Translations under genes and position numbers: made by a program
Shown: one piece after another, positions 8,047-16,757 of the stretch
Numbering within the stretch: position 1 is the stretch's first letter
How the letters are laid out: the number at the start of each line of letters is the position of its first letter
Notes under the pieces: model-generated
Databases searched by the model: none
Seen by the model: the letters and a program-made list of their open reading frames with translations, nothing else
What the model was told of the DNA's origin: nothing
Source of the DNA: Oscillospiraceae bacterium
Lineage (GTDB): Bacteria; Bacillota; Clostridia; Oscillospirales; Ruminococcaceae
Reading direction: 5' to 3'
Assembly: GCA_022800935.1 (NCBI GenBank)
Contig: JAAWRH010000017.1
Location: 1 to 64,000 of the forward strand
Length of the DNA stretch: 64,000 nt

Positions 8047-9228
8047 ATGATCACGAAAATCAGCGGCGGCAAGGTCGTTCTGGAGGACCGGATTGGGGAG
8101 GACCTGAACGTCTACTATCAGGATGGAGTTATTTTGGAGGTCACCGGCGCGGCCCTTCCTCATGACCGGGAAATCGACGCCAAGGGACGGTATGTGTCCC
8201 CCGGCTTTATCGACATCCATTCCCACGGCGGAGGCGGCGCCGATTTTCTGGACGCGACTCCGGAGGCCTTTTTAACGGCCAGCGCCCTCCACGCCCGTTA
8301 CGGCACAACTACCATTGTCCCCACCGCCACCTCCGGCGGACTGGACGAGATGCTGGAAATGAAACGTGCCTATGAACAGGCCCTTTCCCAAAACGAAAAG
8401 GGGGCCGACATGCCCGGCCTGCACCTGGAGGGGCCGTATTTCGCCATGGGACAGCGGGGGGCCCAGGACCCGAAACAGCTGCGGAATCCCGACCCCGCCG
8501 AATATATGCAAATCTTAGAAAACTGCCGCCATGTGCTCCGCTGGAGCTCCGCCCCAGAGCTGCCCGGCGCGCTGGAGCTGGGAGAGGAGCTGCGACGGAG
8601 AAACATCCTGGCGGCCATAGGCCACAGCGACGCGGGCTGGGAGGAGGTGGAGGCCGCCTGGAAAGCGGGCTATACCCATGTGACCCACCTCTATTCCGGC
8701 ATGAGCTCCCTCCACCGCAAAAATGCCTACCGGTACATCGGCGTGCTGGAGTCCGCCTATCTCATCGACGATATGACGGTGGAGATTATCGCCGACGGCA
8801 AACACCTCCCCGCCGAGCTGTTGAGGTTCGTCTACAAGTTCAAGGGACCGGACCGCACGGCCCTGATCACCGACTCCATGCGGGGGGCGGGAATGCCCGA
8901 CGGTCCCTCCGTGCTGGGGCACTATGAAAAGGGGCTGCCTGTCGTCATTGAAGAGGAGGTGGCAAAGCTCCCGGACCGGACCAGCTTTGCGGGGAGCGTG
9001 GCAACCACGGACCGCCTGGTCCGCAACATGGTGCAGATGGCCAAGGTCCCCCTTACAGACGCTATCCGGATGGCCGCCGCCACCCCGGCCCGTATCATGG
9101 GCTTTGACGACCGGGGCAGGCTCCAAAAGGGCCTTCGGGCCGATATCGTCCTCTTTGACGGGGAAATTCACGTTTCCCAGGTCATTGTGGGGGGCCACAG
9201 CGTCTACAGTGCAGAGAAGGAGGCGTGA
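8047..9228 (+). CDS. nagA: N-acetylglucosamine-6-phosphate deacetylase-like amidohydrolase
   Basis: A 393-residue amidohydrolase of the NagA family. It shows HSHGGGG (metal-site His58/His60), the loop Glu128 in LHLEGPYF, His193 (IGHSD), His214 (THLYSGMS), His253 (DGKH) and catalytic Asp276 (ITDSMRGAG). The family removes the acetyl group from GlcNAc-6-P or GalNAc-6-P in the cytoplasm. The canonical HLFNAMS segment is changed to HLYSGMS, so a related N-acyl sugar could be the substrate. No NagB deaminase lies nearby. The stop codon abuts the next gene's start. The presence of an N-deacetylase argues that the operon handles an amino sugar. Confidence 0.82.
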   Translation: MITKISGGKVVLEDRIGEDLNVYYQDGVILEVTGAALPHDREIDAKGRYVSPGFIDIHSHGGGGADFLDATPEAFLTASALHARYGTTTIVPTATSGGLDEMLEMKRAYEQALSQNEKGADMPGLHLEGPYFAMGQRGAQDPKQLRNPDPAEYMQILENCRHVLRWSSAPELPGALELGEELRRRNILAAIGHSDAGWEEVEAAWKAGYTHVTHLYSGMSSLHRKNAYRYIGVLESAYLIDDMTVEIIADGKHLPAELLRFVYKFKGPDRTALITDSMRGAGMPDGPSVLGHYEKGLPVVIEEEVAKLPDRTSFAGSVATTDRLVRNMVQMAKVPLTDAIRMAAATPARIMGFDDRGRLQKGLRADIVLFDGEIHVSQVIVGGHSVYSAEKEA

Positions 9229-9231
9229 TTG

Positions 9232-10590
9232 TTGAGCGAGAACAAAAACAGGCTGTATGCCGGATTTTCCAGGGTGAACATCACCCCTGCCATGGGGACC
9301 CCTCTGGGCGGCTACTATAAGGTCCGTCTGGCCGACGGCGTGACCGACGAGCTGGAGGCCAATGCCCTGGCCCTCTCCCATGGGGAGACTAGGGTGCTGC
9401 TGATCAGCGTTGACCATCTGGGCCTCAAGCAGGTCTACCAGGACCCCATCCGCAGATTTATCGCGGAGCGCACCGGTGTCCCGGAGGACAGCATCTTTAT
9501 CGCCTGCACCCACACCCACACCGCCCCCAAGCTGGAGGGGGAGATTGTCCCCAACGCCCAGGAGACCTATTTTCAGTTCCTGAAATCCCGCCTGGCGGAC
9601 GCCGCCGCCTTTGCCCTTGCGGACCTGAAGCCTGCAAGGATGGGCTGGGCGGTGGGCCAGGCCCCCGGCATCGCCTTTATCCGCCGCTTCCTGATGAAGG
9701 ACGGCACCGTCTGCACCAACCCCAGGCCGGAAAACCCGGATATCGTCGGGCCGGTGGGGCAGGTGGACGAAAGCGTTTCCCTCCTCCGGTTTGTCCGGGA
9801 GGAGGGGCCTGAAATTCTGCTGGTCCACTTTGGATGCCACCCCGACACGGTGGGAGGCAACCGGGTTTCCGCCGACTGGCCTGGCTTTACCCGCCGTATC
9901 CTGGAGCGGAGCCTGGACAATGTCCGCTGCGTCTTTTTCAACGGCGTCCAGGGGGATATCAACCATCTCAATCCCTTCCACGGTCCCGGCTATCTCAACG
10001 GCTTGACCATGGACTTTGACGACGTCCTCCGGGGCTATGAGCACACCGAGCACATGGGCCGCACCGTTGCGGGGGCGGTCATGCAGGTTTACGCCAAGGT
10101 GAACTATGTGGAGGTGGATTCCATCCGCGCCATGCAGAGGGTGATCCGCCACCCCTCCAACCGTCCCCTGCCGGAGGAGCTGCCCCAGGCGCGGCTTTAC
10201 AACCAGCTCCACCAGGAGCACCGGGACAGTGAAATCCCCTATGAGGGCATGATGCTCACCACCGTGGTTGCGGAGGCGGAGCGGATGCTGGAGCTGGAGC
10301 ACGGGCCGGACGACTTCGCCCTCCGGGTTTCGGCGGTATCCGTGGGGGATATCGCCCTGGTGGGAATTCCCGGCGAACCCTTCTCTGACATTGGACGGGA
10401 CTTGAAGGAAGCCCCCGGCTGGCCGCTGGTGCTTCCCTGCTGCTGCACCAACGGGTACGAGGGGTACTTCCCGCCTATGAACGCCTATGAAAACGGAAGC
10501 TATGAGACCCGCAGCTCCATCTTCCGCTCCGGTGTCGCCGAGGCGATTTCCGGAGCCGGACTGGAGCTTTTGGAGACAATGAAACAATAA
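9232..10590 (+). CDS. Neutral/alkaline ceramidase-like protein (PF04734-type)
   Basis: A roughly 452-residue protein with hallmarks of the neutral ceramidase N-terminal family: an early NITPAMGTPLGGY element, CTHTHTAP (residues 93-100 counted from the 9229 TTG), a metal-binding type motif, and FGCHPDTVGGNRVSADWPG. Unlike secreted ceramidases it lacks a signal peptide and the C-terminal domain, so it is probably a cytoplasmic hydrolase of another amide or ester. Two adjacent TTG codons (9229 and 9232) can start it; the second has better spacing (8 bases) from AAGGAGG, which lies inside the end of the previous gene. Many such proteins sit in sugar-use clusters with unknown function. Confidence 0.72.
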   Translation: MSENKNRLYAGFSRVNITPAMGTPLGGYYKVRLADGVTDELEANALALSHGETRVLLISVDHLGLKQVYQDPIRRFIAERTGVPEDSIFIACTHTHTAPKLEGEIVPNAQETYFQFLKSRLADAAAFALADLKPARMGWAVGQAPGIAFIRRFLMKDGTVCTNPRPENPDIVGPVGQVDESVSLLRFVREEGPEILLVHFGCHPDTVGGNRVSADWPGFTRRILERSLDNVRCVFFNGVQGDINHLNPFHGPGYLNGLTMDFDDVLRGYEHTEHMGRTVAGAVMQVYAKVNYVEVDSIRAMQRVIRHPSNRPLPEELPQARLYNQLHQEHRDSEIPYEGMMLTTVVAEAERMLELEHGPDDFALRVSAVSVGDIALVGIPGEPFSDIGRDLKEAPGWPLVLPCCCTNGYEGYFPPMNAYENGSYETRSSIFRSGVAEAISGAGLELLETMKQ

Positions 10591-10609
10591 ATGGAGGATA
10601 GAGGAACCT

Positions 10610-11626
10610 ATGTGGAACGAACTTGAACTGGACAACGCATTGTCCACCCCCAGCGAAGCCCTTGTCCGGGATATGACCCGGCTGGAGGGGGATATCATGA
10701 TTCTGGGCGCAGGCGGCAAGGTGGGGCCCACCCTGTCGGTCATGGCCAAGCGGGCGGTGGAGCGCAGCGGGGTTTCCCGCCGGGTCATCGCGGTTTCCCG
10801 CTTTACCGACCCCTTTGTGGTAGAGCTCCTCAAGCGTGAGGGGGTGGAGACCATCTCCGCCGACCTGACCGACGCGGACCAGATTGCAAAGCTGCCCAAG
10901 GTGAAAAACATCATCTTTATGGCGGGCCGGAAGTTCGGCACCGCCGGAAGCGCCTGTGAAACCTGGGAGATGAACGTGGCGGTGCCCACCCTTGTCACCC
11001 GCCATTTCGGGGAGGCCAGCTATGTGGTGTTCTCCACCAGCAACGTCTACCCCTTTGTCAAGCCGGAAAGCGGCGGCAACGACGAAAGCGTCCCGCCCTC
11101 CCCCATCGGGGAGTACGCCATCAGCTGCCTGGGACGGGAGCGCATCTTTGAATACGCCGCCCGCCACTACGGGGCCAAGGTGGTCAACTTCCGCCTGAGC
11201 TATGCCATCGACCTGCGGTACGGCATCCTGTTTGACCTGTCCCAGTGGATTCTCAAAGGCCAGCCCATTCCCCTGGGGGTTCCCGCCTTTAACTGCGTGT
11301 GGCAGAGGTATGCCAACGAGGTGGCACTCCGCTCCCTGCACATCGCCAGTGGCAATGTGGAAAACCTCAACGTCACCGGTCCGGAGCTGGTCAGTGTGCG
11401 CTATGCCGCCAACCGCCTGGCCGCCCTGCTGAGGAAGGAGGCCGTTTTCAGCGGCACCGAGGGGGAGCGGGGAATTCTCTGCAACGCCCAGAAGTGCGTA
11501 CAGCTGTTTGGATACCCGGATATGGGCGTTTCGGAGATGATGGAGCGCCAGGCCCAGTGGATACTGGCAGGGGGACGGCAGCTTGGAAAGCCCACCCACT
11601 TTGAGGAACAGAAAGGAAACTTCTGA
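10610..11626 (+). CDS. NAD-dependent epimerase/dehydratase (extended SDR), atypical active site
   Basis: A 338-residue extended short-chain dehydrogenase. The nucleotide-binding loop is GAGGKVG (residues 33-39) after an unusual 25-residue N-terminal extension. The active-site region has FSTSNVY and Tyr169, but the position of the usual YxxxK lysine holds Cys173 (EYAISCLGRE). Either another Lys or Arg substitutes, or the enzyme is catalytically changed. It starts 19 bases after the ceramidase-like gene (GGAGGATAGAGG upstream) and its stop lies one base before the DapA-like start. In context it probably oxidises, epimerises or dehydrates a sugar intermediate. Confidence 0.75.
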   Translation: MWNELELDNALSTPSEALVRDMTRLEGDIMILGAGGKVGPTLSVMAKRAVERSGVSRRVIAVSRFTDPFVVELLKREGVETISADLTDADQIAKLPKVKNIIFMAGRKFGTAGSACETWEMNVAVPTLVTRHFGEASYVVFSTSNVYPFVKPESGGNDESVPPSPIGEYAISCLGRERIFEYAARHYGAKVVNFRLSYAIDLRYGILFDLSQWILKGQPIPLGVPAFNCVWQRYANEVALRSLHIASGNVENLNVTGPELVSVRYAANRLAALLRKEAVFSGTEGERGILCNAQKCVQLFGYPDMGVSEMMERQAQWILAGGRQLGKPTHFEEQKGNF

Positions 11627-11627
11627 T

Positions 11628-12680
11628 ATGGAAACAAACGAAAAGGATCTTCTGATACAGGGGGCGTTTCTGCCCGCAATGCCCCTGGTTCTGGACGAGA
11701 ACCGCCAGTTTGACGAGGAGGGACAGCGCAGGCTGATCCGCTACTACCTGGAGAGCGGGGTGGACGGCATCGCCGTGGGGGTACATACCACCCAGTTTGC
11801 CATCCGCGACCCCAAGATAAACCTCTTTGAAAGGGTGCTCTCCGTCTCCATCTCCGAAATTGAAGCCTACCGGAAGCGCACCGGCCGGACCATTCTGGCG
11901 GTGGCAGGGGTCTGCGGCGAGGCGGAGCAGGCGGTCAACGAAGCAAAGATGGCCGTGGTTTACGGTTACGACGCGGCGCTGCTCAGCCCCGGCGGTCTGG
12001 GACATCTCTCCGAGGCACAGCTTATCGAACGGACCCGCCGTGTGGCGGAGATCATCGACGTGGTGGGCTTTTACCTCCAGGTGGCCGTGGGGGGGAGAGT
12101 CTTCTCCTATGACTACTGGCGGCAGATCTGCGAAATCCAGGGGGTCAAGGCCATCAAGTGCGCGGCCTTTAACCGCTATCTCACCGTGGATGTGGCGCGG
12201 GCCATCGCCTTTGCCAACCACAAAATCGCCCTCTACACCGGCAACGACGACAGCATTGTCACCGACCTTTTGACCGAATATTCCTTCCAGGACGGGGAGA
12301 ATGTCCGAACCGTCCGCACCTGCGGCGGCCTCCTGGGCCACTGGTCCGCCTGGACCCATACGGCGGTGGAGATGTTCCGGGAGATCAAGGCGCTGAAGCC
12401 CGGCGAGTCCATCCCCGCCAAGTGGATGACCCTGGCCGCCCAGGTGACTGATGTGAACAGCGCCTTCTTTGACACCCGCAACAACTTCGCGGGCTGCATT
12501 GCCGGTATGCACGAGGTGCTCCGCCGTCAGGGCCTGATGAAGGGAATCTGGTGCCTGGACCCGAACGAGGGCCTTTCCCCCGGACAATCGGAGGAGATCG
12601 ACCGGGTATACCGGATGTACCCCGACCTCAACGACGACGCCTTTGCCGCCCGGTTCCTGGAAAGGGACCGGCAGAGGTAA
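11628..12680 (+). CDS. Dihydrodipicolinate synthase/N-acetylneuraminate lyase family aldolase
   Basis: A 350-residue class I aldolase with a TIM-barrel of the DapA/NanA type. Tyr149 (VVGFYLQ) and Lys177 (VKAIKCAAF) are 28 residues apart, the same spacing as the catalytic Tyr and Schiff-base Lys of the family. It is longer than DapA (about 290) and lacks the DapA GTTGE phosphate-binding signature (here GVHTTQF), so a lysine-pathway role is unlikely. A retro-aldol step on a keto-deoxy sugar acid derived from the GH4/SDR steps fits the operon. The start ATG at 11628 has GAAAGGAAA upstream and almost touches the previous stop. Confidence 0.8.
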   Translation: METNEKDLLIQGAFLPAMPLVLDENRQFDEEGQRRLIRYYLESGVDGIAVGVHTTQFAIRDPKINLFERVLSVSISEIEAYRKRTGRTILAVAGVCGEAEQAVNEAKMAVVYGYDAALLSPGGLGHLSEAQLIERTRRVAEIIDVVGFYLQVAVGGRVFSYDYWRQICEIQGVKAIKCAAFNRYLTVDVARAIAFANHKIALYTGNDDSIVTDLLTEYSFQDGENVRTVRTCGGLLGHWSAWTHTAVEMFREIKALKPGESIPAKWMTLAAQVTDVNSAFFDTRNNFAGCIAGMHEVLRRQGLMKGIWCLDPNEGLSPGQSEEIDRVYRMYPDLNDDAFAARFLERDRQR

Positions 12681-12707
12681 GAGGCCGAAAGGAAAGGGTG
12701 TGCGGCA

Positions 12708-14000
12708 GTGTATTCTGAATTTGACAGCCCAGGCTACCGGCGGTCCCGCAATGCCTACAGCTGGCATTGTATGCTGGATTATTTTGTCTCCATCCTGGTG
12801 TCGGACGTTTACCTCTTCAAGCTCCTCTCCTACACCGGGCTGAGCGACGGGAATATCGGACTCATCGCTTCCTTGGGAACCTTTTCCAGCTTCTTTCAGC
12901 TTGCCTCCATATGGCTTGTGCGCAGAATCCGCAATGTCAAAAAATGGGTTATCACCTTCTGCCTCTCCTATCAGTTGATACTGATTTCCCTTTACTTTCT
13001 TCCCTTTCTCCCCTTTGCGCTGCCGGTTAGGACTGTGTTTGCCTTTATGGGGGTGCTTTTGGCATACTTTTTCTCCGGCGCCATCTCGACCATCCTGTTT
13101 CAGTGGGCAAACAGTTATGTGGATCCCCACCAAAGGGCGGTTTTTTCGGCGGAAAAGGAGATGCGCTCCCTGCTGGGCGGCATGATCTTCACCTTCCTGC
13201 TGGGGATGGTCATGGACCGCTTTGAGCTTGCGGGAAAGCTGGTCAGTTCCTTTGTCCTCACCATCTGTCTGGGGCTGTTTATCTCCAGTATGAGCTTTAT
13301 CGCTCTGATGAACATAGACGGTAACTGGCAGCCAAAGGCTGGTGCCTCCAGAGGTTCCGCCTTGGGGCCGATGTTCAAGGCCCTAGCACGCAACCGCCCC
13401 TTTCTACATGTTGTGGTGCTGCAAATCTTCTGGACCTGCGCCCAGTGTATGACTGTCGGCTTCCTCGGCAGTTATAAAAGCAAGGAGCTGATGTACAGCA
13501 TCGGGGCGATACAGATTTTCAACATTCTGGGAAATGCCTTCCGGTTTGTTCTCTCCAAGCCATTGGGGAAGTTCGCCGACCATACCTCTTATTCAAAGTG
13601 CATTGAGTTCGGCCTTTGCATCGCCGCCGCTGGATTCCTGGCCGCGGTTCTGGCGTCCCCATACAACCGGTGGCTCATCATAGTATTTACGCTGCTTTCC
13701 TCCATCAGTCAAGCGGCGCTGAGCTCAAATCTCTTTAACATCATGTATGACGTTGTCCCGCCGGAGCACTTTGTACAGGCCTCCGCCATACGCAACTGCG
13801 TGGGAGGGGTATTCGGTTTTCTGGCCTCCCTGGCGGGGAGTCGAGTACTGACCTATGTGCAAGACCACGGAAACGCCTTCCTGGGCTTCCCGGTTTACGG
13901 CCAGCAGCTTCTCGCAGCTGCCTCCTTTCTGCTGTGTATCGGAACCGCGCTGTACGTCCACAAATTCCTGCTGAAAAAGCGGCAGATGGTCAGCGGATAA
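12708..14000 (+). CDS. Major facilitator superfamily transporter
   Basis: A 430-residue integral membrane protein with about 12 hydrophobic segments and a basic cytoplasmic mid-loop, matching MFS length. It starts at a GTG (12708) behind GGAAAGGG. As the last gene of the operon and the only transporter, it is the likely importer of the substrate. This contrasts with the ABC systems that YesN-type regulators usually control. No family-specific motif was recognised, so symport substrate and direction are inferred. Confidence 0.75.
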   Translation: MYSEFDSPGYRRSRNAYSWHCMLDYFVSILVSDVYLFKLLSYTGLSDGNIGLIASLGTFSSFFQLASIWLVRRIRNVKKWVITFCLSYQLILISLYFLPFLPFALPVRTVFAFMGVLLAYFFSGAISTILFQWANSYVDPHQRAVFSAEKEMRSLLGGMIFTFLLGMVMDRFELAGKLVSSFVLTICLGLFISSMSFIALMNIDGNWQPKAGASRGSALGPMFKALARNRPFLHVVVLQIFWTCAQCMTVGFLGSYKSKELMYSIGAIQIFNILGNAFRFVLSKPLGKFADHTSYSKCIEFGLCIAAAGFLAAVLASPYNRWLIIVFTLLSSISQAALSSNLFNIMYDVVPPEHFVQASAIRNCVGGVFGFLASLAGSRVLTYVQDHGNAFLGFPVYGQQLLAAASFLLCIGTALYVHKFLLKKRQMVSG

Positions 14001-14309
14001 CGGAACAGCATCAAAATCCGGCAATTCTTTTGATACTTTTCTCCGGCGACAGGAAACGGCGCTTTTTAATGGCGGATTTCTGTGGGCGGGGATTGGTATA
14101 AATGCGCGGTGCGCATTCCCGGTCTGAGACACCCACAAACGCCCTGAACACGCTCTATTCTATGTACCACTTGGGGCGGTTTGGCGGAAGGTTTCACCGG
14201 GATGTGTGCCGCCTTTTTTATAGGCTCTATTGAACATTTTTGCATATTTAATAGTAGTTGTATAGTTAAATGCGGACAGCCTGGAAATCTGACAGCATCG
14301 TTCATACTA

Positions 14310-14342
14310 TATATTCATTTTATGTTCGATAAAATGAATATA
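14310..14342. repeat. Perfect 14-bp AT-rich inverted repeat
   Basis: TATATTCATTTTAT (14310-14323) and ATAAAATGAATATA (14329-14342) flank GTTCG. There is no T-run, so this looks like an operator for a dimeric regulator or a cruciform-forming site rather than a terminator. Confidence 0.7.
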
Positions 14343-14397
14343 TCTGTATTCCTACACAGCACATAAACACCAGATTAAAATTTTTTCCACATTTCGG

Positions 14398-14418
14398 GGA
14401 AAAAACCCGGTTTTTTCC
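14398..14418. repeat. 21-base palindrome upstream of the SDR gene
   Basis: GGAAAAAACC and GGTTTTTTCC are perfect reverse complements around one central C. It lies about 30 bases before a TATAAT box and could be a protein-binding site. Confidence 0.6.
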
Positions 14419-14519
14419 TTGCGAAACCTTCCGTTTCGAGTTATACTATAATACGTATATATGATAAGGGTTCCCAGGGTGACATTGCGGTATAAGGGAA
14501 TCTGCCAGGGAGGGATTGT

Positions 14520-15542
14520 ATGAAGCTTCTCATTCTTGGGGGAACAGGGGTCATCAGCTCCGCCATTGTGGGGCAGGGCCTCGCCCAGGGACATGAAATT
14601 ACTGTTGTCAACCGCGGCAGCCGCGTCTCCCCCTTTGCCGGGCAGATACGCTGTATTCAGGCGGACCGAAAGGACACCGCCGCCTTTGCCGCCAAAATGG
14701 ACAAGGTTCGGGCAGACATTGTCATTGATATGATCAGCTTTAACCCCGACGACGCCGAACAGACCGTCCGGCTGTTTCGGGACAAGGCCGATCAGTTAAT
14801 TTTTACCTCCAGCAGCGCCGCCTACCAGCGGCCCTATCGCTCCCTCCCCATCCGGGAGGAGCAGGAGCTTCTCTCCACCTCGCCGGATTTTCCCTATGGC
14901 TTTTACAAGGCGGAGATGGAACGGTATCTCCAAAGGGAGATGGCAAAGGGGGATATCCCTATCACCATTATTCGGCCCTCCCTCACCTTCGGCGTGGGGG
15001 CGGCAAATATCGGGGTGCTCCGGCAGAACTACAACATCGTCCGCCGGATGCGGGACCATCTGCCCCTGCTGATGATAGGGGAGGGGACCATTCCCTGGTC
15101 CTTCACCTTCTCTGACGACCTGGCCAAGGGTTTTCTGCTCTGCTGCAAAAATCCCAGGGCCTACAATCAGGCGTTCCACATCACCAACACCCAAAAGGTC
15201 CTATGGGAGGACCTGTACCGCGCCATCGGGGAGCTGATAGGGGAAACCCCGGAATTCTGCTATGTCTCCTCCCAGGCGCTGTATGCCGCCTGCCCCGATA
15301 TGTTCGCCCATTTCTGGTATGAAAAACGGTATCCGTCCGTTTTTTCCAATGATAAAATCCTCTCTGCCGCGCCGGAATACGCCCCTTCCATCACCCTGAA
15401 GGAGGGATTGTCCTCTATTTTGGATTGGTGGGAAAAGGGCGCGGGCTCCATTGACCGGGAAAAGTGGGAGCTGGAGGACGCCGCCTGCCGCTGCGCACAG
15501 GATTTCCAAAACCGTCTACGCTCCGTCTTCTCCCCCGTGTGA
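14520..15542 (+). CDS. NAD-dependent epimerase/dehydratase (extended SDR)
   Basis: A 340-residue extended SDR with GGTGVIS at residues 8-14, the SSSAAY element and an intact YxxxK (YGFYKAEME). It therefore looks catalytically complete, unlike the SDR at 10610. The closest general types are sugar-nucleotide epimerases and isoflavone-reductase-like enzymes; the substrate is unknown. The start has GGGAGGG 7 bases upstream. It sits 32 bases before sepF but need not be functionally related. Confidence 0.78.
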   Translation: MKLLILGGTGVISSAIVGQGLAQGHEITVVNRGSRVSPFAGQIRCIQADRKDTAAFAAKMDKVRADIVIDMISFNPDDAEQTVRLFRDKADQLIFTSSSAAYQRPYRSLPIREEQELLSTSPDFPYGFYKAEMERYLQREMAKGDIPITIIRPSLTFGVGAANIGVLRQNYNIVRRMRDHLPLLMIGEGTIPWSFTFSDDLAKGFLLCCKNPRAYNQAFHITNTQKVLWEDLYRAIGELIGETPEFCYVSSQALYAACPDMFAHFWYEKRYPSVFSNDKILSAAPEYAPSITLKEGLSSILDWWEKGAGSIDREKWELEDAACRCAQDFQNRLRSVFSPV

Positions 15543-15574
15543 AGCCGGAAAATATAAAGAAACAGGGGGTTACT

Positions 15575-15967
15575 ATGGGACTGCTTGCTGAAAAATTTAT
15601 GGATTACGTGAGCGCTCCTGAGGACGACGAGCTTCAGGAGGACCGAGGCCTGTACGGCACTTCAACCGATGCCTATAATTCTTCCATTCAGGCGGGTATT
15701 GTGCTTTTCAAGCCCAAGGATTTTGCTCAGGCGCGGGCCATCATCGACCATTTGATGCCCAACCACGCCGTCCTCATCAATCTGGAGGAGGTGGCGCAGG
15801 AAAACCTGCGCAGAATGGTGGATTTTTTTGCCGGAGTGGCATACGGAATCCAGGGCACCTTTACGCGGGCCGCGCGGCTCACCTATGTGATTATCCCGCC
15901 GGACGTGGAACTGGAGGACCAGCGATTTGACAAATGGGAGCAGGAGGAGGACCCTCTTGTCCTGTGA
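15575..15967 (+). CDS. sepF: Cell division protein SepF
   Basis: A 130-residue SepF, which anchors and bundles FtsZ at the membrane during septation. The N-terminus MGLLAEKFMDYV matches the amphipathic membrane-binding helix of SepF, followed by an acidic linker. The core (KPKDFAQARAIIDHL, INLEEV, RRMVDFFAGVAYG) is the conserved SepF fold. Length is near the usual 150. AACAGGGGG precedes the ATG. It is outside a ylm/divIVA cluster, so its usual neighbours are elsewhere. Confidence 0.85.
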   Translation: MGLLAEKFMDYVSAPEDDELQEDRGLYGTSTDAYNSSIQAGIVLFKPKDFAQARAIIDHLMPNHAVLINLEEVAQENLRRMVDFFAGVAYGIQGTFTRAARLTYVIIPPDVELEDQRFDKWEQEEDPLVL

Positions 15968-16011
15968 TCCATGTCAAAAAAGTACAAAGGCCCAAAGACC
16001 GCAAAGGCCAT

Positions 16012-16062
16012 AAAGGCCAGCCGGATTTCCCCATGGAAAGAATGGGGTCCGGCTGGCCTTTT
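16012..16062. terminator. Bidirectional terminator between sepF and the EndoA-like gene
   Basis: AAGGCCAGCCGGA pairs with TCCGGCTGGCCTT around an inner CCCCAT/ATGGGG stem, with A-rich sequence on one side and TTTT on the other. It sits between convergent genes. Confidence 0.8.
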
Positions 16063-16107
16063 GCTTGTGGTACATATCTGTAGACCGGTATCGACGGTCA
16101 GCGGCCG

Positions 16108-16581
16108 CTATGTAACGGCGCTGTGTGCCGCCGGCTGGTTTTGGCTTGCTATGGCGGCGGCAGAATCCGGCTGCCTCACCGCTGCGGCAGCAGCCGGCGC
16201 CATGCCTCCGCCGTGTACCGCCGGGGCGAAGGGGCTGAAGCTCAGTCCGAAGCTCACGCTCAGCGCACGGTCCACATTGCGCATGGAGGAGGTGTCCAGC
16301 TTTCCCATCCGTTCCTTCAGCCTGCGCTTGTCGATGGTGCGTATCTGTTCCAGCAGGACCACCGAGTCCTTGGAGAGCCCGCAGTGTTCCGCGGACAGGG
16401 CGATGTGGGTGGGCAGTCTGGATTTGTCCTTCTGGCTGGTGATGGCCGCCGCAATCACTGTGGGGCTGAATTTATTGCCCACGTCGTTCTGCACAATCAG
16501 CACAGGGCGGACGCCGCCCTGTTCCGAGCCGACGACGGGGCTCAGGTCGGCATAGTATATTTCACCGCGTTTTACAGTCAA
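16108..16581 (-). CDS. ndoA: EndoA/MazF (PemK-like) mRNA interferase with C-terminal extension
   Basis: The first 115 residues match the EndoA/MazF ribonuclease family ([18 protein letters not shown], then [34 protein letters not shown]). Such toxins cut mRNA at short sequence motifs. A roughly 40-residue Ala/Pro/Ser-rich tail follows, so the protein (157 aa) is longer than the usual 116. The TTG at 16581 is preferred because GGAG lies 10 bases upstream; a GTG 9 bases earlier is possible but too close. No antitoxin-like ORF lies directly upstream, where Bacillus has the ribbon-helix-helix antitoxin. Confidence 0.85.
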   Translation of the reverse strand: MTVKRGEIYYADLSPVVGSEQGGVRPVLIVQNDVGNKFSPTVIAAAITSQKDKSRLPTHIALSAEHCGLSKDSVVLLEQIRTIDKRRLKERMGKLDTSSMRNVDRALSVSFGLSFSPFAPAVHGGGMAPAAAAAVRQPDSAAAIASQNQPAAHSAVT

Positions 16582-16757
16582 GGGAATCACGCTCCGTTTT
16601 TGGAAGATTCGCCGCGGGGATTTCCGCTGCATTTCTATTGTTGCCCGGAGCCTGGCAGAATAAACATCCTGGGGATAGATTTTCCCCCTTTGGAATATTC
16701 TAAAAAATCGTGAAAGCCAAAAACCTGCCGGTTTTCCCAAGAAGCTGTTCCTAAAAA

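Larger units (their letters stand above)
14001..14519. other. 519-base intergenic region
   Basis: No gene is supported here. It holds a weak GGCGG/CCGCC hairpin followed by a T-run near 14210 that may end the catabolic operon, the two inverted repeats listed separately, and a TATAAT at 14447-14452 without a well-spaced -35 box, probably serving the SDR gene at 14520. Confidence 0.5.

Noticed and set aside
8515-10998. 827-residue open frame on the minus strand opposite nagA-like and ceramidase-like genes
   Set aside because: Shadow frame; the plus-strand genes have clear family motifs and ribosome binding sites.
11448-13133. 561-residue minus-strand frame
   Set aside because: Antisense to the aldolase and MFS genes; no recognisable domain.
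16582-16757. Possible antitoxin gene upstream of the EndoA-like gene
   Set aside because: The only frame there is a basic, Pro/Arg-rich read-through with no ribbon-helix-helix pattern or start site.
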